Below are positions 36,472 through 44,913 of a stretch of DNA of 64,000 nucleotides, one piece after another. Below the pieces are notes generated by a model that worked only from the letters and a program-made list of their open reading frames with translations, searched no databases and was not told the DNA's origin. How positions within the stretch are numbered: the first letter of the stretch is position 1; the number at the start of each line of letters is the position of its first letter. Location of the stretch: assembly GCA_934098385.1 (NCBI GenBank), contig CAKOOJ010000005.1:1-64000 (forward strand). The letters are read 5' to 3'. This DNA comes from an uncultured Bacilli bacterium. Lineage in GTDB: Bacteria > Bacillota_I > Bacilli_A > RF39 > UBA660. Made by a program: the position numbers and the translations under genes.

Positions 36472-37046
36472 TCTAATCCCTCTCTCTTACTAACTAATTT
36501 ACTTATAATAAAACATATAATTAATAAAACTATTATGTATACCAAATTAATAGGGTTTTTAAAACTATTTATTAAACTAGTACCTATAAATCCCCAAAAT
36601 ATTATAAGAAATATTTTACCAATCATTAAAGCATATAAATATTTTTTAAAGTTCATGTTTGTTAAACCAGCAGCAATATTTATTAAAAACGCTGGAGTAA
36701 ATGGTATTGCTATTATAAGACATAAACTATTAAAATTAATTTTATTAATTCTCGTTTTTAATTTATTTAATTTTACCATATCATTTTTATTTATATAATT
36801 ATCTAATTTATATCTTAATTTACTATTAAATATTTTATATGACATAATACATCCTAAAATAGTAAATACATAACTTATTATAAATCCAATAAATACACCA
36901 AATTTATAAAATAATAATGTTATAAATACACTTAATGGTAATGCTGGTACAATAGATTCTATAAGTATTAAAAAACAAGATAGAACATATCCCCACATAC
37001 CTATACTTAATAAAAAATTAGTTAACCATATATCTAAATTTTTCAT
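36468..37046 (-). CDS. VTT/DedA-like (TVP38) membrane protein
   Basis: 192 residues with about five hydrophobic segments. The VTT core is visible: ESIVPALPLSVFITL, then PFTPAFLINIAAGLTNMNFKKY. Such proteins are thought to scramble or flip lipids. Cytoplasmic-membrane location. Directly coupled to rmuC. Confidence 0.82.
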   Translation of the reverse strand: MKNLDIWLTNFLLSIGMWGYVLSCFLILIESIVPALPLSVFITLLFYKFGVFIGFIISYVFTILGCIMSYKIFNSKLRYKLDNYINKNDMVKLNKLKTRINKINFNSLCLIIAIPFTPAFLINIAAGLTNMNFKKYLYALMIGKIFLIIFWGFIGTSLINSFKNPINLVYIIVLLIICFIISKLVSKREGLE

Positions 37047-37102
37047 ATTTCCACCATAACCATTATATAATAATTTATAACATAATAAAAGAAAAATAAT
37101 AC

Positions 37103-37957
37103 TTATAAATTATTTTTCTTAAATAAACTTTTTATTAATTCTCTATCTTCACTATAATAGTAATTTTCATTACCAATGTCATAACTATCTACTAATTCTT
37201 TTTGTCTTTCTAGTTCTTTTTCATTACTACATAAATCTTTACAAGATTTTATTATAATTTCTTTTAAAAATAATATAATTTGGGTTTCCTCATCAAAATT
37301 ATCAGTATTTTTTGTAATATACTTCATAGCATTATTAGTAAAGTTTAATATATACCACATAAATTTTCTATTATATTTTTTATTATCAACATTTAATAAA
37401 TACGCAGTATAATTAGATTTACTAATATTATTTAATTCAAAATCAAAATTATAATATAACAAATCAGTTTCTATATTTTTATTAGAATATATAAGTGAAT
37501 ATATAGTATATATTAATTTTTCTTTTAAGAATTTATTTGTAGTTTCTTTAATACATTTATCTAAATTTTTAATAAACATTAATATTACATCTTTTAATAT
37601 GGCTTCATTAAGTATTGCTTCATTCTTATTATTTTCATCTCTATAAATCAATAACTTACCTATAATACGAAACTCTTTTAAATATAAATAATTTCCTTCT
37701 GTTATTGCATTCATTTCATTAACACCATACATATTTTTTTCAAAATAACTTAAATATTTATTACAATCATCTATCTCATTCATATATTTTTCTTCTAATT
37801 CTCTAGTCATAGATAAATAATCTAATATTTTTTTATATTCTTCACTATTTTTTTTGCCATTTAATTCTAATGTAATTAATTTAAAATATAAATCTTTTAT
37901 TGATTTAGTTATATTATATAATTTATTTAACACTTTCTTTTCATTATTATTTAACAT
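37103..37957 (-). CDS. helical protein of unknown function
   Basis: 284 residues from the ATG at 37957, which has GAGGGGA; a 12-codon longer frame starts inside the 5' UTR. Almost all alpha-helical with KKNSEEYKKILDYL and LEEKYMNEIDDC helices, no membrane span or signal. Transcribed from its own consensus promoter. No family recognised. Confidence 0.65.
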   Translation of the reverse strand: MLNNNEKKVLNKLYNITKSIKDLYFKLITLELNGKKNSEEYKKILDYLSMTRELEEKYMNEIDDCNKYLSYFEKNMYGVNEMNAITEGNYLYLKEFRIIGKLLIYRDENNKNEAILNEAILKDVILMFIKNLDKCIKETTNKFLKEKLIYTIYSLIYSNKNIETDLLYYNFDFELNNISKSNYTAYLLNVDNKKYNRKFMWYILNFTNNAMKYITKNTDNFDEETQIILFLKEIIIKSCKDLCSNEKELERQKELVDSYDIGNENYYYSEDRELIKSLFKKNNL

Positions 37958-37983
37958 ACTATCCCCTCTTTTTATGGTCATAT

Positions 37984-38012
37984 ATAATACCATTTTAGTT
38001 TTATTATGTCAA
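37984..38012 (-). promoter_or_regulatory. promoter of the 37103-37957 gene
   Basis: Consensus -35 TTGACA (38007-38012), 17-nt spacer, -10 TATTAT (37984-37989). It overlaps the last codons of the radical SAM gene. Confidence 0.8.
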
Positions 38013-38804
38013 ATATTTACAATGCTTACAAAGTTCTTCTATCTTTTTATTATTCTTAAATCCATTTAACATATTTTTATATCTATCACTATTAATTATA
38101 TCTTTTAAATCATCTTTATATATACTACCTAACTCTATATTCCCAATACTATCTAAACAACAAGGTACTACTTTACCATCTACCAATATTCCAATATGAT
38201 CTTTTAACGCATAACATTTTCCTATTTCATTATAATAATCATTATTTAAATCAGGCCATATAAACTCTTGATTGGTACTTATAAATATTTTATTTGTTAT
38301 AGTAGTATTATTTTTTAAATTATTTATTTCTAAATTACTATTATATTTTTTATTTATCATATTTATTATATTTTTTGTATATTTATTCTTTACCCATATT
38401 CTATAAGATATATAAGTATATTCTTTTAAAACATCTACTACATCAAATATTTTATTCATATAATCTTCTAATGTAATATTGTATAATTCATTATAACTTT
38501 GTAAAGAAATATTTAATTGTCTTATATTTTTATTGTTTTTTATATTTTCTATTAAATAACCATTTGTAGTTATATTAATTTTATACTTACTACTAGCATA
38601 ATTAATAAACTCATTAATATTAGGATGAGTAAGTGGTTCTCCTAAAACATGTAAATATAAATATTTTGTATAACCATCTAATTTATTTAATATAATTTTG
38701 AATTCATTAAATGTCATATATTCCTTTTTTCTTTTATTTTTTATACAAAACGGACAAGCTAAATTACAATTATTTGTTATTTCTATATATACTTTTTTAA
38801 ACAT
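38004..38804 (-). CDS. radical SAM/SPASM-type protein
   Basis: 266 residues. CNLACPFC (CxxxCxxC) near residue 13 binds the SAM [4Fe-4S] cluster, and the C-terminal region has GKCYALKD, VPCCLDSIGNIELGSI and ELCKHC, a SPASM-like set of cysteines for additional clusters. GEPLTHPNINEF is the typical GEP motif. Such enzymes modify peptides or serve cofactor synthesis; no peptide precursor was recognised beside it. It lies 1 nt after maf. Confidence 0.85.
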   Translation of the reverse strand: MFKKVYIEITNNCNLACPFCIKNKRKKEYMTFNEFKIILNKLDGYTKYLYLHVLGEPLTHPNINEFINYASSKYKINITTNGYLIENIKNNKNIRQLNISLQSYNELYNITLEDYMNKIFDVVDVLKEYTYISYRIWVKNKYTKNIINMINKKYNSNLEINNLKNNTTITNKIFISTNQEFIWPDLNNDYYNEIGKCYALKDHIGILVDGKVVPCCLDSIGNIELGSIYKDDLKDIINSDRYKNMLNGFKNNKKIEELCKHCKYLT

Positions 38805-38805
38805 A

Positions 38806-39387
38806 CTAATCTAAATCCTTTAAATGTATATTCCAACTTCTTAAATATTCATATATTTTTTCTACTGGTACTCCTAATATATTGTAGTAACTACCACAAA
38901 TCTTATCTATAAAATTAGACATTATTGTTTCAATTATAAATCCAGAAGCATACATTATATCTGGTTCATTGTCTATATAATAATCTATATCTATTTCATC
39001 TATATCTCTTAATGAAACTAAAGTTTCTTGATAATCTGTGATTATTTTTCTATTTATTTGATTTATTAAAGTAATACCAGTAATTACTTTTGTTATATTA
39101 TTTTTACATAATGTTATATTATTTCTTGCTTCTTCTATTGTTTTAGGCTTTTCTATTATTTTATTTTCTGTATAAACAACTGTATCTAATCCTAAAATAA
39201 TAGAATTATTTACTTTATTTTCTATATTTTTTGCTTTTTTATATGCTAATTCCTTCACATAATCATATACATCTTTTTTAGTTACACTGTCTTCATCAAA
39301 ATCATTATTAAATGTTTCATGTTTTAAATAAACTTTATTTAATATCTCACTTTTAAATTTTGATGAACTAGCTAGTACTAATTTCAT
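38806..39387 (-). CDS. maf: Maf-like nucleoside triphosphate pyrophosphatase
   Basis: 193 residues from the ATG at 39387, which follows GGTGATATA; the 16 codons upstream are in the leader. MKLVLASSSKFKSEIL and GLDTVVYTENKIIEKPKT are the conserved substrate loops, and the C-terminal VPVEKIYEYLRSW is typical. It hydrolyses non-canonical or dTTP/UTP-like nucleotides and may restrain septation. It follows a structured RNA with a terminator that could attenuate it. Confidence 0.92.
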   Translation of the reverse strand: MKLVLASSSKFKSEILNKVYLKHETFNNDFDEDSVTKKDVYDYVKELAYKKAKNIENKVNNSIILGLDTVVYTENKIIEKPKTIEEARNNITLCKNNITKVITGITLINQINRKIITDYQETLVSLRDIDEIDIDYYIDNEPDIMYASGFIIETIMSNFIDKICGSYYNILGVPVEKIYEYLRSWNIHLKDLD

Positions 39388-39423
39388 TATATCACCATCT
39401 TCTTCATTATTAATTTTCTCATT

Positions 39424-39460
39424 AAAAAACCTCATTTCTTTTTGTCCAAGAAACGAGGTT
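39424..39460 (-). terminator. terminator or attenuator before maf
   Basis: AACCTCGTTTCTT pairs with AAGAAATGAGGTT (one mismatch), then T6 on the minus strand. It could end the RNA or attenuate maf. Confidence 0.8.
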
Positions 39461-39557
39461 CATATCACTTTATAGAGTGTCAATTCTATTAAACTAGAGG
39501 CAATATTCACTTGTGCAAGAACGTACCACTTTTTTATTTTATGCAAATTTCTTTGAC
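39424..39557 (-). ncRNA. candidate structured RNA or leader upstream of maf
   Basis: About 134 nt from a consensus promoter to an intrinsic terminator. The 5' end (GTGTCAA) can pair with TTGACAC about 70 nt later (near 39478-39484), enclosing GTGGTACG, CTCTA/TAGA and other short elements. The terminator (39424-39460) has 13-nt arms with one mismatch and T6. It resembles neither a full T-box nor a known riboswitch to my eye. maf starts about 35 nt after the terminator. Confidence 0.55.
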
Positions 39558-39563
39558 ACACTC

Positions 39564-39592
39564 AATATATCATAATTCAATATGTATGTCAA
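39564..39592 (-). promoter_or_regulatory. promoter of the structured RNA
   Basis: -35 TTGACA (39587-39592), 17-nt spacer, -10 TATATT (39564-39569). Confidence 0.8.
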
Positions 39593-39618
39593 AAAAGCAC
39601 CTATTATTATATATTAAA

Positions 39619-39635
39619 GTTCGTAATTTACGAAC
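39619..39635 (-). terminator. hairpin after tRNA-Thr
   Basis: Perfect GTTCGTAA/TTACGAAC hairpin 12 nt after the tRNA-Thr 3' end, followed on the minus strand only by a mixed T/A tract. Weak terminator or tRNA-processing trailer. Confidence 0.5.
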
Positions 39636-39646
39636 AAATTTACTGA

Positions 39647-39722
39647 TGGTGCTGGATATAGGACTTGAACCTACAACCTACGCGTTACGAGGGCGTTGCT
39701 CTACCAATTGAGCTAATCCAGC
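39647..39722 (-). tRNA. tRNA-Thr(CGU)
   Basis: 76 nt including encoded CCA. Acceptor GCTGGAT/ATCCAGC, D-arm GCTC/GAGC, anticodon loop CTCGTAA with anticodon CGT (reads ACG), T-arm with TTCAAGT-type loop. One mismatch closes the anticodon stem. It follows tRNA-Gln with a single base between. Confidence 0.93.
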
Positions 39723-39723
39723 A

Positions 39724-39799
39724 TGGCTGCCCAGGTTGGGTTCGAACCAACGAAATCATGGAGTCAGAGTCCACTGCCTTACCACTTGGCTACTGGGCA
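39724..39799 (-). tRNA. tRNA-Gln(CUG)
   Basis: 76 nt including encoded CCA. Acceptor TGCCCAG/CTGGGCA, anticodon loop CTCTGAC with CTG (reads CAG), T-arm GTTGG/CCAAC with TTCGAAC loop. It starts only 9 nt after the glyS stop, so it is probably in the glyS transcript. Confidence 0.93.
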
Positions 39800-39808
39800 A
39801 TAAAAGAA

Positions 39809-41179
39809 CTAGAATTTTATTCTTTCATTAATATAATTTGATAGTTCATTTATATTTAATTTTATTTGTTGCATAGTATCTCTATCTCTAATAGTAACAG
39901 TATTATTTTCTAATGTTTCATCATCAACTGTTATTACAAATGGAGTACCAATAGCATCACATCTTCTATATCTTTTTCCTATACTTCCAGACTCATCATA
40001 AGATACATAAAACTCACTACATAGTTTTCCATATATTTCCATTGCTTTTTCACTATGTTTTTTCTTAATAAGTGGTAATATAGTTGCTTTTATTGGTGCT
40101 AAAGAAGGTAATACTTTAAATACTTCTCTTATTTCTCCATCTTCTAATTCTTCATGTTTTAAGCCATCACATAAAACACTTAAAAATAATCTATCCAAAC
40201 CTACACTAGGTTCAATAACATAAGGCAAATACTTCTCATTCGTTTCAGGATCTAAATATCTTAAATCTTGTTTAGAATGTTCCATATGTACACCTAAATC
40301 ATAATCAGTTCTATCAGCAATTCCCCAAAGTTCACCCCATCCTATAGGATAATTATACTCTATATCAGTTGTTGCTTTACTATAGAAAGATAATTCTTCT
40401 TTTTTATGATCTCTAAATCTTAAATTATCTTTATCAATACCTAAACTCTTTAAGAAATCCATACAGTAATTTTTATAATATCCAAACCATTCTAAATCTG
40501 TATTTGGTTTACAAAAAAACTCTAATTCCATTTGTTCAAATTCTCTTGTTCTAAATATAAAGTTTCCTGGAGTAATTTCATTTCTAAAACTTTTACCTGT
40601 TTGACCAATACCAAAAGGTAATTTCACTCTCATACTTCTTTGAACATTTAAGAAGTTAGTAAATATACCTTGAGCTGTTTCTCCTCTTAAGTAACAAATA
40701 TTTTTAGTATCTTCTGTAACACCAATATGTGTTTCAAACAATAAATTAAATTTTCTAATATCAGTAAATTCATTTGAACCACATTTAGGACAACATATAT
40801 TATTATCAGTAATAAATTTTTCTAATTTTTTATTATCCCAACCATCACCAGTTTCACTACCACCAGTAAAATCCTCTATCAATTTATCTGCTCTATATCT
40901 ACTTTTACATTTTTTACAATCTATAAGTGGATCAGCAAAGCTTGCTACATGCCCAGATGCTACCCAAACTTCTGGATTCATAAGTATTGCAGCATCAAGA
41001 CCATAATTATATGGATTTTCTTGTATAAATTTTTTCCACCATGCACGTCTTATATTTTCTTTTAGTTCTTTACCAATAGGACCATAATCCCAAGTATTTG
41101 ATAAACCTCCATATATTTCACTTCCTTGAAATATAAATCCATATTGTTTAGCATAATTAACTACATCTTCCATTTTCAT
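39809..41179 (-). CDS. glyS: glycyl-tRNA synthetase (single-chain, dimeric type)
   Basis: 456 residues, class II synthetase of the alpha2 type used by Bacilli and Mollicutes-like lineages. [18 protein letters not shown] near the start, motif 2 [25 protein letters not shown] and motif 3 [12 protein letters not shown] are clear; the C-terminal anticodon domain has [16 protein letters not shown]. Two CxxC pairs (about 87-90 and 135-138) suggest a zinc ribbon. Second gene behind a T-box, 2 nt after the LOG gene, followed closely by two tRNAs. Confidence 0.96.
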   Translation of the reverse strand: MKMEDVVNYAKQYGFIFQGSEIYGGLSNTWDYGPIGKELKENIRRAWWKKFIQENPYNYGLDAAILMNPEVWVASGHVASFADPLIDCKKCKSRYRADKLIEDFTGGSETGDGWDNKKLEKFITDNNICCPKCGSNEFTDIRKFNLLFETHIGVTEDTKNICYLRGETAQGIFTNFLNVQRSMRVKLPFGIGQTGKSFRNEITPGNFIFRTREFEQMELEFFCKPNTDLEWFGYYKNYCMDFLKSLGIDKDNLRFRDHKKEELSFYSKATTDIEYNYPIGWGELWGIADRTDYDLGVHMEHSKQDLRYLDPETNEKYLPYVIEPSVGLDRLFLSVLCDGLKHEELEDGEIREVFKVLPSLAPIKATILPLIKKKHSEKAMEIYGKLCSEFYVSYDESGSIGKRYRRCDAIGTPFVITVDDETLENNTVTIRDRDTMQQIKLNINELSNYINERIKF

Positions 41180-41181
41180 AC

Positions 41182-41760
41182 TTATAATTCCTTCTTTCCA
41201 ATTCTTTTTGACAAACCATAATTTATCTTATAATTATCTACTATTTTCTCTAATTCATCAATACTACTTACAATGTCAAAACAATCTGTTAAATCATCTA
41301 TAAAAAAACCAGTATCAATATTTTGTTTCATCCAATCGATTAAACCATTATAATATCCATCGTAATTAAATAATATAATTCTCTTATCTCCACTACTAGC
41401 TCTATATTCTTCAACAGCACTACTAAATTCTGCAAGAGTACCAATTCCTCCAGGCAAAATTATTATAAAATCACTTTTAAAATATAATTTTCTAAATCTT
41501 TCTAACGTATCTGGAGTTTTTATACATTTTGCTTTCGTTAACTTTTTAAAATCACATTCATATTTAGAAACTGTACATGCAATTATTTTTCTATTATGTT
41601 TCACAAATGCCTCATAACATGCTCCCATCATAGAATAATTAGCAGCTCCGAACATTAAATCAAACTTTTTGGCTGCAAATAATTCTGCTACTTGACTTGC
41701 TATGTTAACGTATTTTTCATCTATTGTTAGATTAGCAGAACTAGCTATAAATACTTTCAT
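41182..41760 (-). CDS. LOG-family (Rossmann-like) protein
   Basis: 192 residues. [18 protein letters not shown] holds the family PGGxGTxxE motif; the N-terminal [16 protein letters not shown] equals the usual GGGxxGxMG loop in altered form. Family members release bases from nucleoside monophosphates (LOG-like). It is the first gene after the T-box and is cotranscribed with glyS, an uncommon partner. GAGGTGATAGA precedes the ATG. Confidence 0.85.
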   Translation of the reverse strand: MKVFIASSANLTIDEKYVNIASQVAELFAAKKFDLMFGAANYSMMGACYEAFVKHNRKIIACTVSKYECDFKKLTKAKCIKTPDTLERFRKLYFKSDFIIILPGGIGTLAEFSSAVEEYRASSGDKRIILFNYDGYYNGLIDWMKQNIDTGFFIDDLTDCFDIVSSIDELEKIVDNYKINYGLSKRIGKKEL

Positions 41761-41782
41761 TCTATCACCTCATAATATATAT

Positions 41783-41884
41783 AAAAAAGACTAAAGCATA
41801 TAGGGGCGACTTAACCGCTGTTCCACCCTACTTTGGTCTTTTATTTTCATAGCTCTGGATATTCCACATCCGTCATCACTTACA
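41783..41884 (-). promoter_or_regulatory. compact T-box leader of the LOG-glyS operon
   Basis: Minus-strand AGGGTGGAACAGCGG (41815-41829) is a T-box core. A terminator follows in the same RNA, pairing AAAAGACCAAAG with CTTTAGTCTTTT and ending in T6 (41783-41788). The promoter puts the 5' end only about 55 nt before the T-box. A short stem with GGAT/ATCC and a loop that contains GTGGAAT stands where stem I should be. The GGN triplets there fit a glycine specifier, but the exact one is unresolved. Confidence 0.75.
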
Positions 41885-41889
41885 TAAAT

Positions 41890-41918
41890 ATTTTAATATA
41901 TTTTTTTACAATTATCAA
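41890..41918 (-). promoter_or_regulatory. promoter of T-box-LOG-glyS operon
   Basis: -35 TTGATA (41913-41918), 17-nt spacer, -10 TAAAAT (41890-41895). It overlaps the divergent yigZ promoter. Confidence 0.7.
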
Positions 41919-41934
41919 GTATTTATGTTATATT
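41906..41934 (+). promoter_or_regulatory. promoter of yigZ-like gene
   Basis: -35 TTACAA (41906-41911), 17-nt spacer, -10 TATATT (41929-41934), back-to-back with the glyS operon promoter. Confidence 0.6.
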
Positions 41935-41950
41935 ATTTATGGTGATACGA

Positions 41951-42298
41951 ATGAATCTAATTAATTCATATACTTTAAAAATTAAGAAAAGCAAATTTAT
42001 AGGTTACTTTTATGAAATAAATGATTTAAATGACATAAATAATATTTTAGATACAATAAAACAAGAACATAAAAAAGCAAAACATTTTCCATATGCATAT
42101 AAACTAAATAATATAGCAAAGAAAACAGATGACAAAGAACCAAGTGGAACGTGTGGTACTCCAATACTAAATGTATTAGAAAGAAATAATTTAAATAATC
42201 ATTTAATTATTATTGTAAGATATTTTGGTGGAATTAAATTAGGTGTTGGTCCACTTCTACGAAGTTATAGTAAAGTTGCAAACGAAGTAATAAAATAA
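41951..42298 (+). CDS. YigZ/IMPACT-family protein (N-terminal domain only)
   Basis: 115 residues from the ATG at 41951 with GGTGATA upstream; the ATG at 41939 is too early. KSKFIGYFYEI, FPYAYKL, DDKEPSGTCGTPILNVL and VRYFGGIKLGVGPLLRSYS are the UPF0029/IMPACT motifs. The ~80-residue C-terminal ferredoxin-like domain found in full-length YigZ (about 210 residues) is absent. Function unknown, possibly ribosome-associated. Confidence 0.88.
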   Translation: MNLINSYTLKIKKSKFIGYFYEINDLNDINNILDTIKQEHKKAKHFPYAYKLNNIAKKTDDKEPSGTCGTPILNVLERNNLNNHLIIIVRYFGGIKLGVGPLLRSYSKVANEVIK

Positions 42299-42332
42299 AT
42301 CTACTATTCATATTATGTATTAGGTGAAAAAT

Positions 42333-42686
42333 ATGAATTTTTTTTATAAATATATTAAATCTTTTATATTATTTTTATTATATATAATTTTATTTCCTAT
42401 ATTTTTAACCATCATGAATTTAGTTAAAATCAATACCAATAAAATTATAATAATTATAATTGGTAGTATCATGATGTTTATTATAGGTTTATTATTAGGT
42501 AAAAAAACAAATAAAAATGGATATTTAAATGGTTTATTATTATCTACTATATCTGTTTTCTTCATATTTATATCAAGTCTAATTTTTAGATATAGTCTTA
42601 ATATAAATTCACTTATTTATTATTTAGTACTTATAATAAGTACTATATTCGGTTCTATAATTGGTGTTAATAAAAAAATAAAATAA
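42333..42686 (+). CDS. TIGR04086-like four-helix membrane protein
   Basis: 117 residues from the ATG at 42333 (AGGTGA site; the GTG at 42324 overlaps it). Four hydrophobic helices with GLLLGKKTNKNGYLNGLLLS in the second loop, which fits the TIGR04086/DUF3792 membrane family. Function unknown. Follows the yigZ-like gene and is closed by a terminator. Confidence 0.68.
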   Translation: MNFFYKYIKSFILFLLYIILFPIFLTIMNLVKINTNKIIIIIIGSIMMFIIGLLLGKKTNKNGYLNGLLLSTISVFFIFISSLIFRYSLNINSLIYYLVLIISTIFGSIIGVNKKIK

Positions 42687-42693
42687 TATATTT

Positions 42694-42726
42694 AAATTTA
42701 ACTTAATATAATGTTAAATTTTTTTA
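42694..42726 (+). terminator. terminator after 42333-42686
   Basis: AAATTTAAC pairs with GTTAAATTT around a 10-nt loop, then a T-rich tail on the plus strand. Confidence 0.8.
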
Positions 42727-42794
42727 TTTTATAATTTATTAAAGTTTTATTAACAAATAAATACTTTTAATCATTTAATATTATAGGTGATAAA

Positions 42795-43580
42795 ATGTTT
42801 AATTTTTTTTATGGATTACATCCAGCTACACAAGCTTTTATTGCATCACTATTTACATTCATGATAACAGCATTTGGTGCTGCAAGCGTCTTTTTATTTA
42901 AAAAATATAATAAACCACTTCTAGATACTTTCTTAAGTTTTTCTGCAGGAGTTATGATAGCTGCTTCATTCTTTTCACTAATAAATCCAGCAATGGAAAT
43001 GGCTAACAATTTAGATTTAGTGCCAATAAACGTATTAGTAATAGGCATATTAGGTGGTACACTTTTATTATTTCTTGGTGATAAAATTTTTTCTAGTAAA
43101 ATGAAAATTACGAAAGAAAAGAAAAGAACAAGTTTATTAGTATTTTCTATTGTACTCCATAACATTCCCGAAGGTATGGCAATTGGAGTAGCATTTGGCT
43201 CAGTAATATATGGTTTAGATGGTGCAACAATTGGTGCTGCAATTACACTAGCGATTGGTATTGGAATACAAAATTTTCCAGAAGGTAGTGCAATAAGTTT
43301 ACCACTACTTGGTAGTGGTATGTCTAAAACAAAATCATTTATTATTGGAGCCTTATCAGCTATTGTTGAACCTATATCAGCAGTTGTAGGTGCAATACTA
43401 GTATTAAAAGTAAATATAATTCTACCATATTTATTAGCATTTGCAGCAGGTGCCATGTTATATGTTGTTGTAGAAGAAATAATTCCAGAAAGTCAAAATA
43501 CAGAAAAAAAAGACCTAATGGCCTTTATAACAATTTTAGGTTTTAGTCTGATGATGATATTAGACATAGTTTTAGGATAA
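42795..43580 (+). CDS. zupT: ZIP-family metal transporter
   Basis: 261 residues, about eight membrane helices. HNIPEGMAIG (helix IV) and QNFPEGSAIS (helix V) are the metal-binding signatures of the ZupT branch; EEIIPES near the end is also conserved. The variable cytoplasmic loop after helix III is rich in lysine (MKITKEKKR). Import of zinc or iron or manganese is expected. It stands alone with a terminator behind. Confidence 0.92.
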   Translation: MFNFFYGLHPATQAFIASLFTFMITAFGAASVFLFKKYNKPLLDTFLSFSAGVMIAASFFSLINPAMEMANNLDLVPINVLVIGILGGTLLLFLGDKIFSSKMKITKEKKRTSLLVFSIVLHNIPEGMAIGVAFGSVIYGLDGATIGAAITLAIGIGIQNFPEGSAISLPLLGSGMSKTKSFIIGALSAIVEPISAVVGAILVLKVNIILPYLLAFAAGAMLYVVVEEIIPESQNTEKKDLMAFITILGFSLMMILDIVLG

Positions 43581-43601
43581 CTAGTTCATACTAGTTTTTT
43601 T
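43579..43601. terminator. bidirectional terminator between convergent genes
   Basis: AACTAGT pairs with ACTAGTT around 4 nt, followed by T7 on the plus strand; it separates the zinc transporter and the repeat-protein gene (stop at 43600). Confidence 0.8.
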
Positions 43602-44892
43602 AATATTCATTATCTAAATAAATTTCTATATGTCCAGAGAAAGTTCTAGATTGATCTTCATTTTGTTTTCCACCAGTACCTTGTAATTTGAAATTCATTT
43701 CATATTCTTGAGTAGTATTAGGTGGAATAACAATTCCAGTCGCTAAAACAGAATTTTCTTTAGGTGCAGTTCTAAAATCAAAGTTAACTCCACCATTAGT
43801 ACTATTAATATTATATTTAAAATTATCTGTTACATAATCATTTAAACTTACTATCCATTTTAAATTATATATAATAAACATTGAAGATTTATTTGTTACT
43901 CTAAATTTCTTTGGAGGTATTTTATCTGTATAGAAAGGTTGATCATCTGGATATACATCTGTAATAAATATTGTATTATCATCATCATATTCAAGAACTA
44001 ATTCACCAGATTTTATAGTCCTATCTCTCGCTCCAACATTTTGACTAGTTCCACTATTTGCAGGATTTACATTTTCTAAATCTTCACTTTTTAAACAATA
44101 TTTATCACATTTTAAATCTCCTGTCGTATCACAATGTAAATCACATTTCATATCTCCATCCATATCAAAGTTTAAATCTGGTCTTCCGTCATTGTCAGTA
44201 TCAATTTCCATATCTGCAATTCCATCCCCATCTAAATCTAAGTTTATGTCTGGCCATCCATCTCCATTAGTATCACAATTCAAATAACATTTTCCATTCT
44301 TATCTCTTCTATTAATTAAATTAAAATCTGGTCTTCCATCATGATTTATATCAACATTAAATATTGCTCTTCTATTTCCCTTATAATCAATATTAATATT
44401 AGGCCTATTATCTCTATTAGTGTCAATATTTACTTCAGCTCTTCTATCATGATTTAAATCTAAATTTATATCTGGAATACCATCTCCATCAATATCTTTA
44501 TTTAAGTTTTTAATAATAGAATAATTAACTGCAGAATAACTTGCTCCCACAATTGCTAAAAGTAATATTGTAAAGAATAATAAAAGCAAAAACCAATGTT
44601 TATTTTGATATACTTTTATTATTATTTCATCACGTTTTTTTTGTACTAACACACCATATGGTAAATGTATTTTATTGTCTTTAGGATCACAAGTTAATTT
44701 TATACATCTAAGAGAATATTTTCTTAAGGATTCAATTTCTTCACCAGAGTATATTTTATCAAATATATCTTCAAATAATTTTTCTTGATCTTCAACACTT
44801 AATTTTTCTAATTCTTCTAGTTTTATAACTTGAGTTCTTACTTTAGATCTCGAAAGACGTCTCATCTTTACTTTTTTATCTTTGTTTTTCAT
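43600..44892 (-). CDS. membrane protein with tandem Asp/Gly (DGDG) repeats
   Basis: 430 residues. A cytoplasmic part (1-98; basic, then acidic) is followed by one membrane helix (about 100-122). Residues about 133-266 hold eleven repeats of ~12 residues, built on DGDGIPDINLDL and NHDGRPDFNL patterns, reminiscent of calcium-binding thrombospondin type 3 or dockerin loops. The last two become Cys-rich (KCDLHC, KCDKYC). A beta-rich domain closes the protein. The fold and partner are unknown. It is the last gene of a four-gene operon. TAGGAG precedes the ATG. Confidence 0.75.
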   Translation of the reverse strand: MKNKDKKVKMRRLSRSKVRTQVIKLEELEKLSVEDQEKLFEDIFDKIYSGEEIESLRKYSLRCIKLTCDPKDNKIHLPYGVLVQKKRDEIIIKVYQNKHWFLLLLFFTILLLAIVGASYSAVNYSIIKNLNKDIDGDGIPDINLDLNHDRRAEVNIDTNRDNRPNINIDYKGNRRAIFNVDINHDGRPDFNLINRRDKNGKCYLNCDTNGDGWPDINLDLDGDGIADMEIDTDNDGRPDLNFDMDGDMKCDLHCDTTGDLKCDKYCLKSEDLENVNPANSGTSQNVGARDRTIKSGELVLEYDDDNTIFITDVYPDDQPFYTDKIPPKKFRVTNKSSMFIIYNLKWIVSLNDYVTDNFKYNINSTNGGVNFDFRTAPKENSVLATGIVIPPNTTQEYEMNFKLQGTGGKQNEDQSRTFSGHIEIYLDNEY

Positions 44893-44913
44893 AAATATAC
44901 TCTCCTAACTTAT

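Noticed and set aside
39480..39540. T-box or 6S RNA for the RNA before maf
   Set aside because: GTGGTACG recalls a T-box bulge, but there is no specifier stem and the promoter is too close; the length is too short for 6S.
42809..43456. 215-codon minus-strand open frame opposite the ZIP transporter
   Set aside because: Antisense of a strongly conserved transporter; composition is not protein-like.
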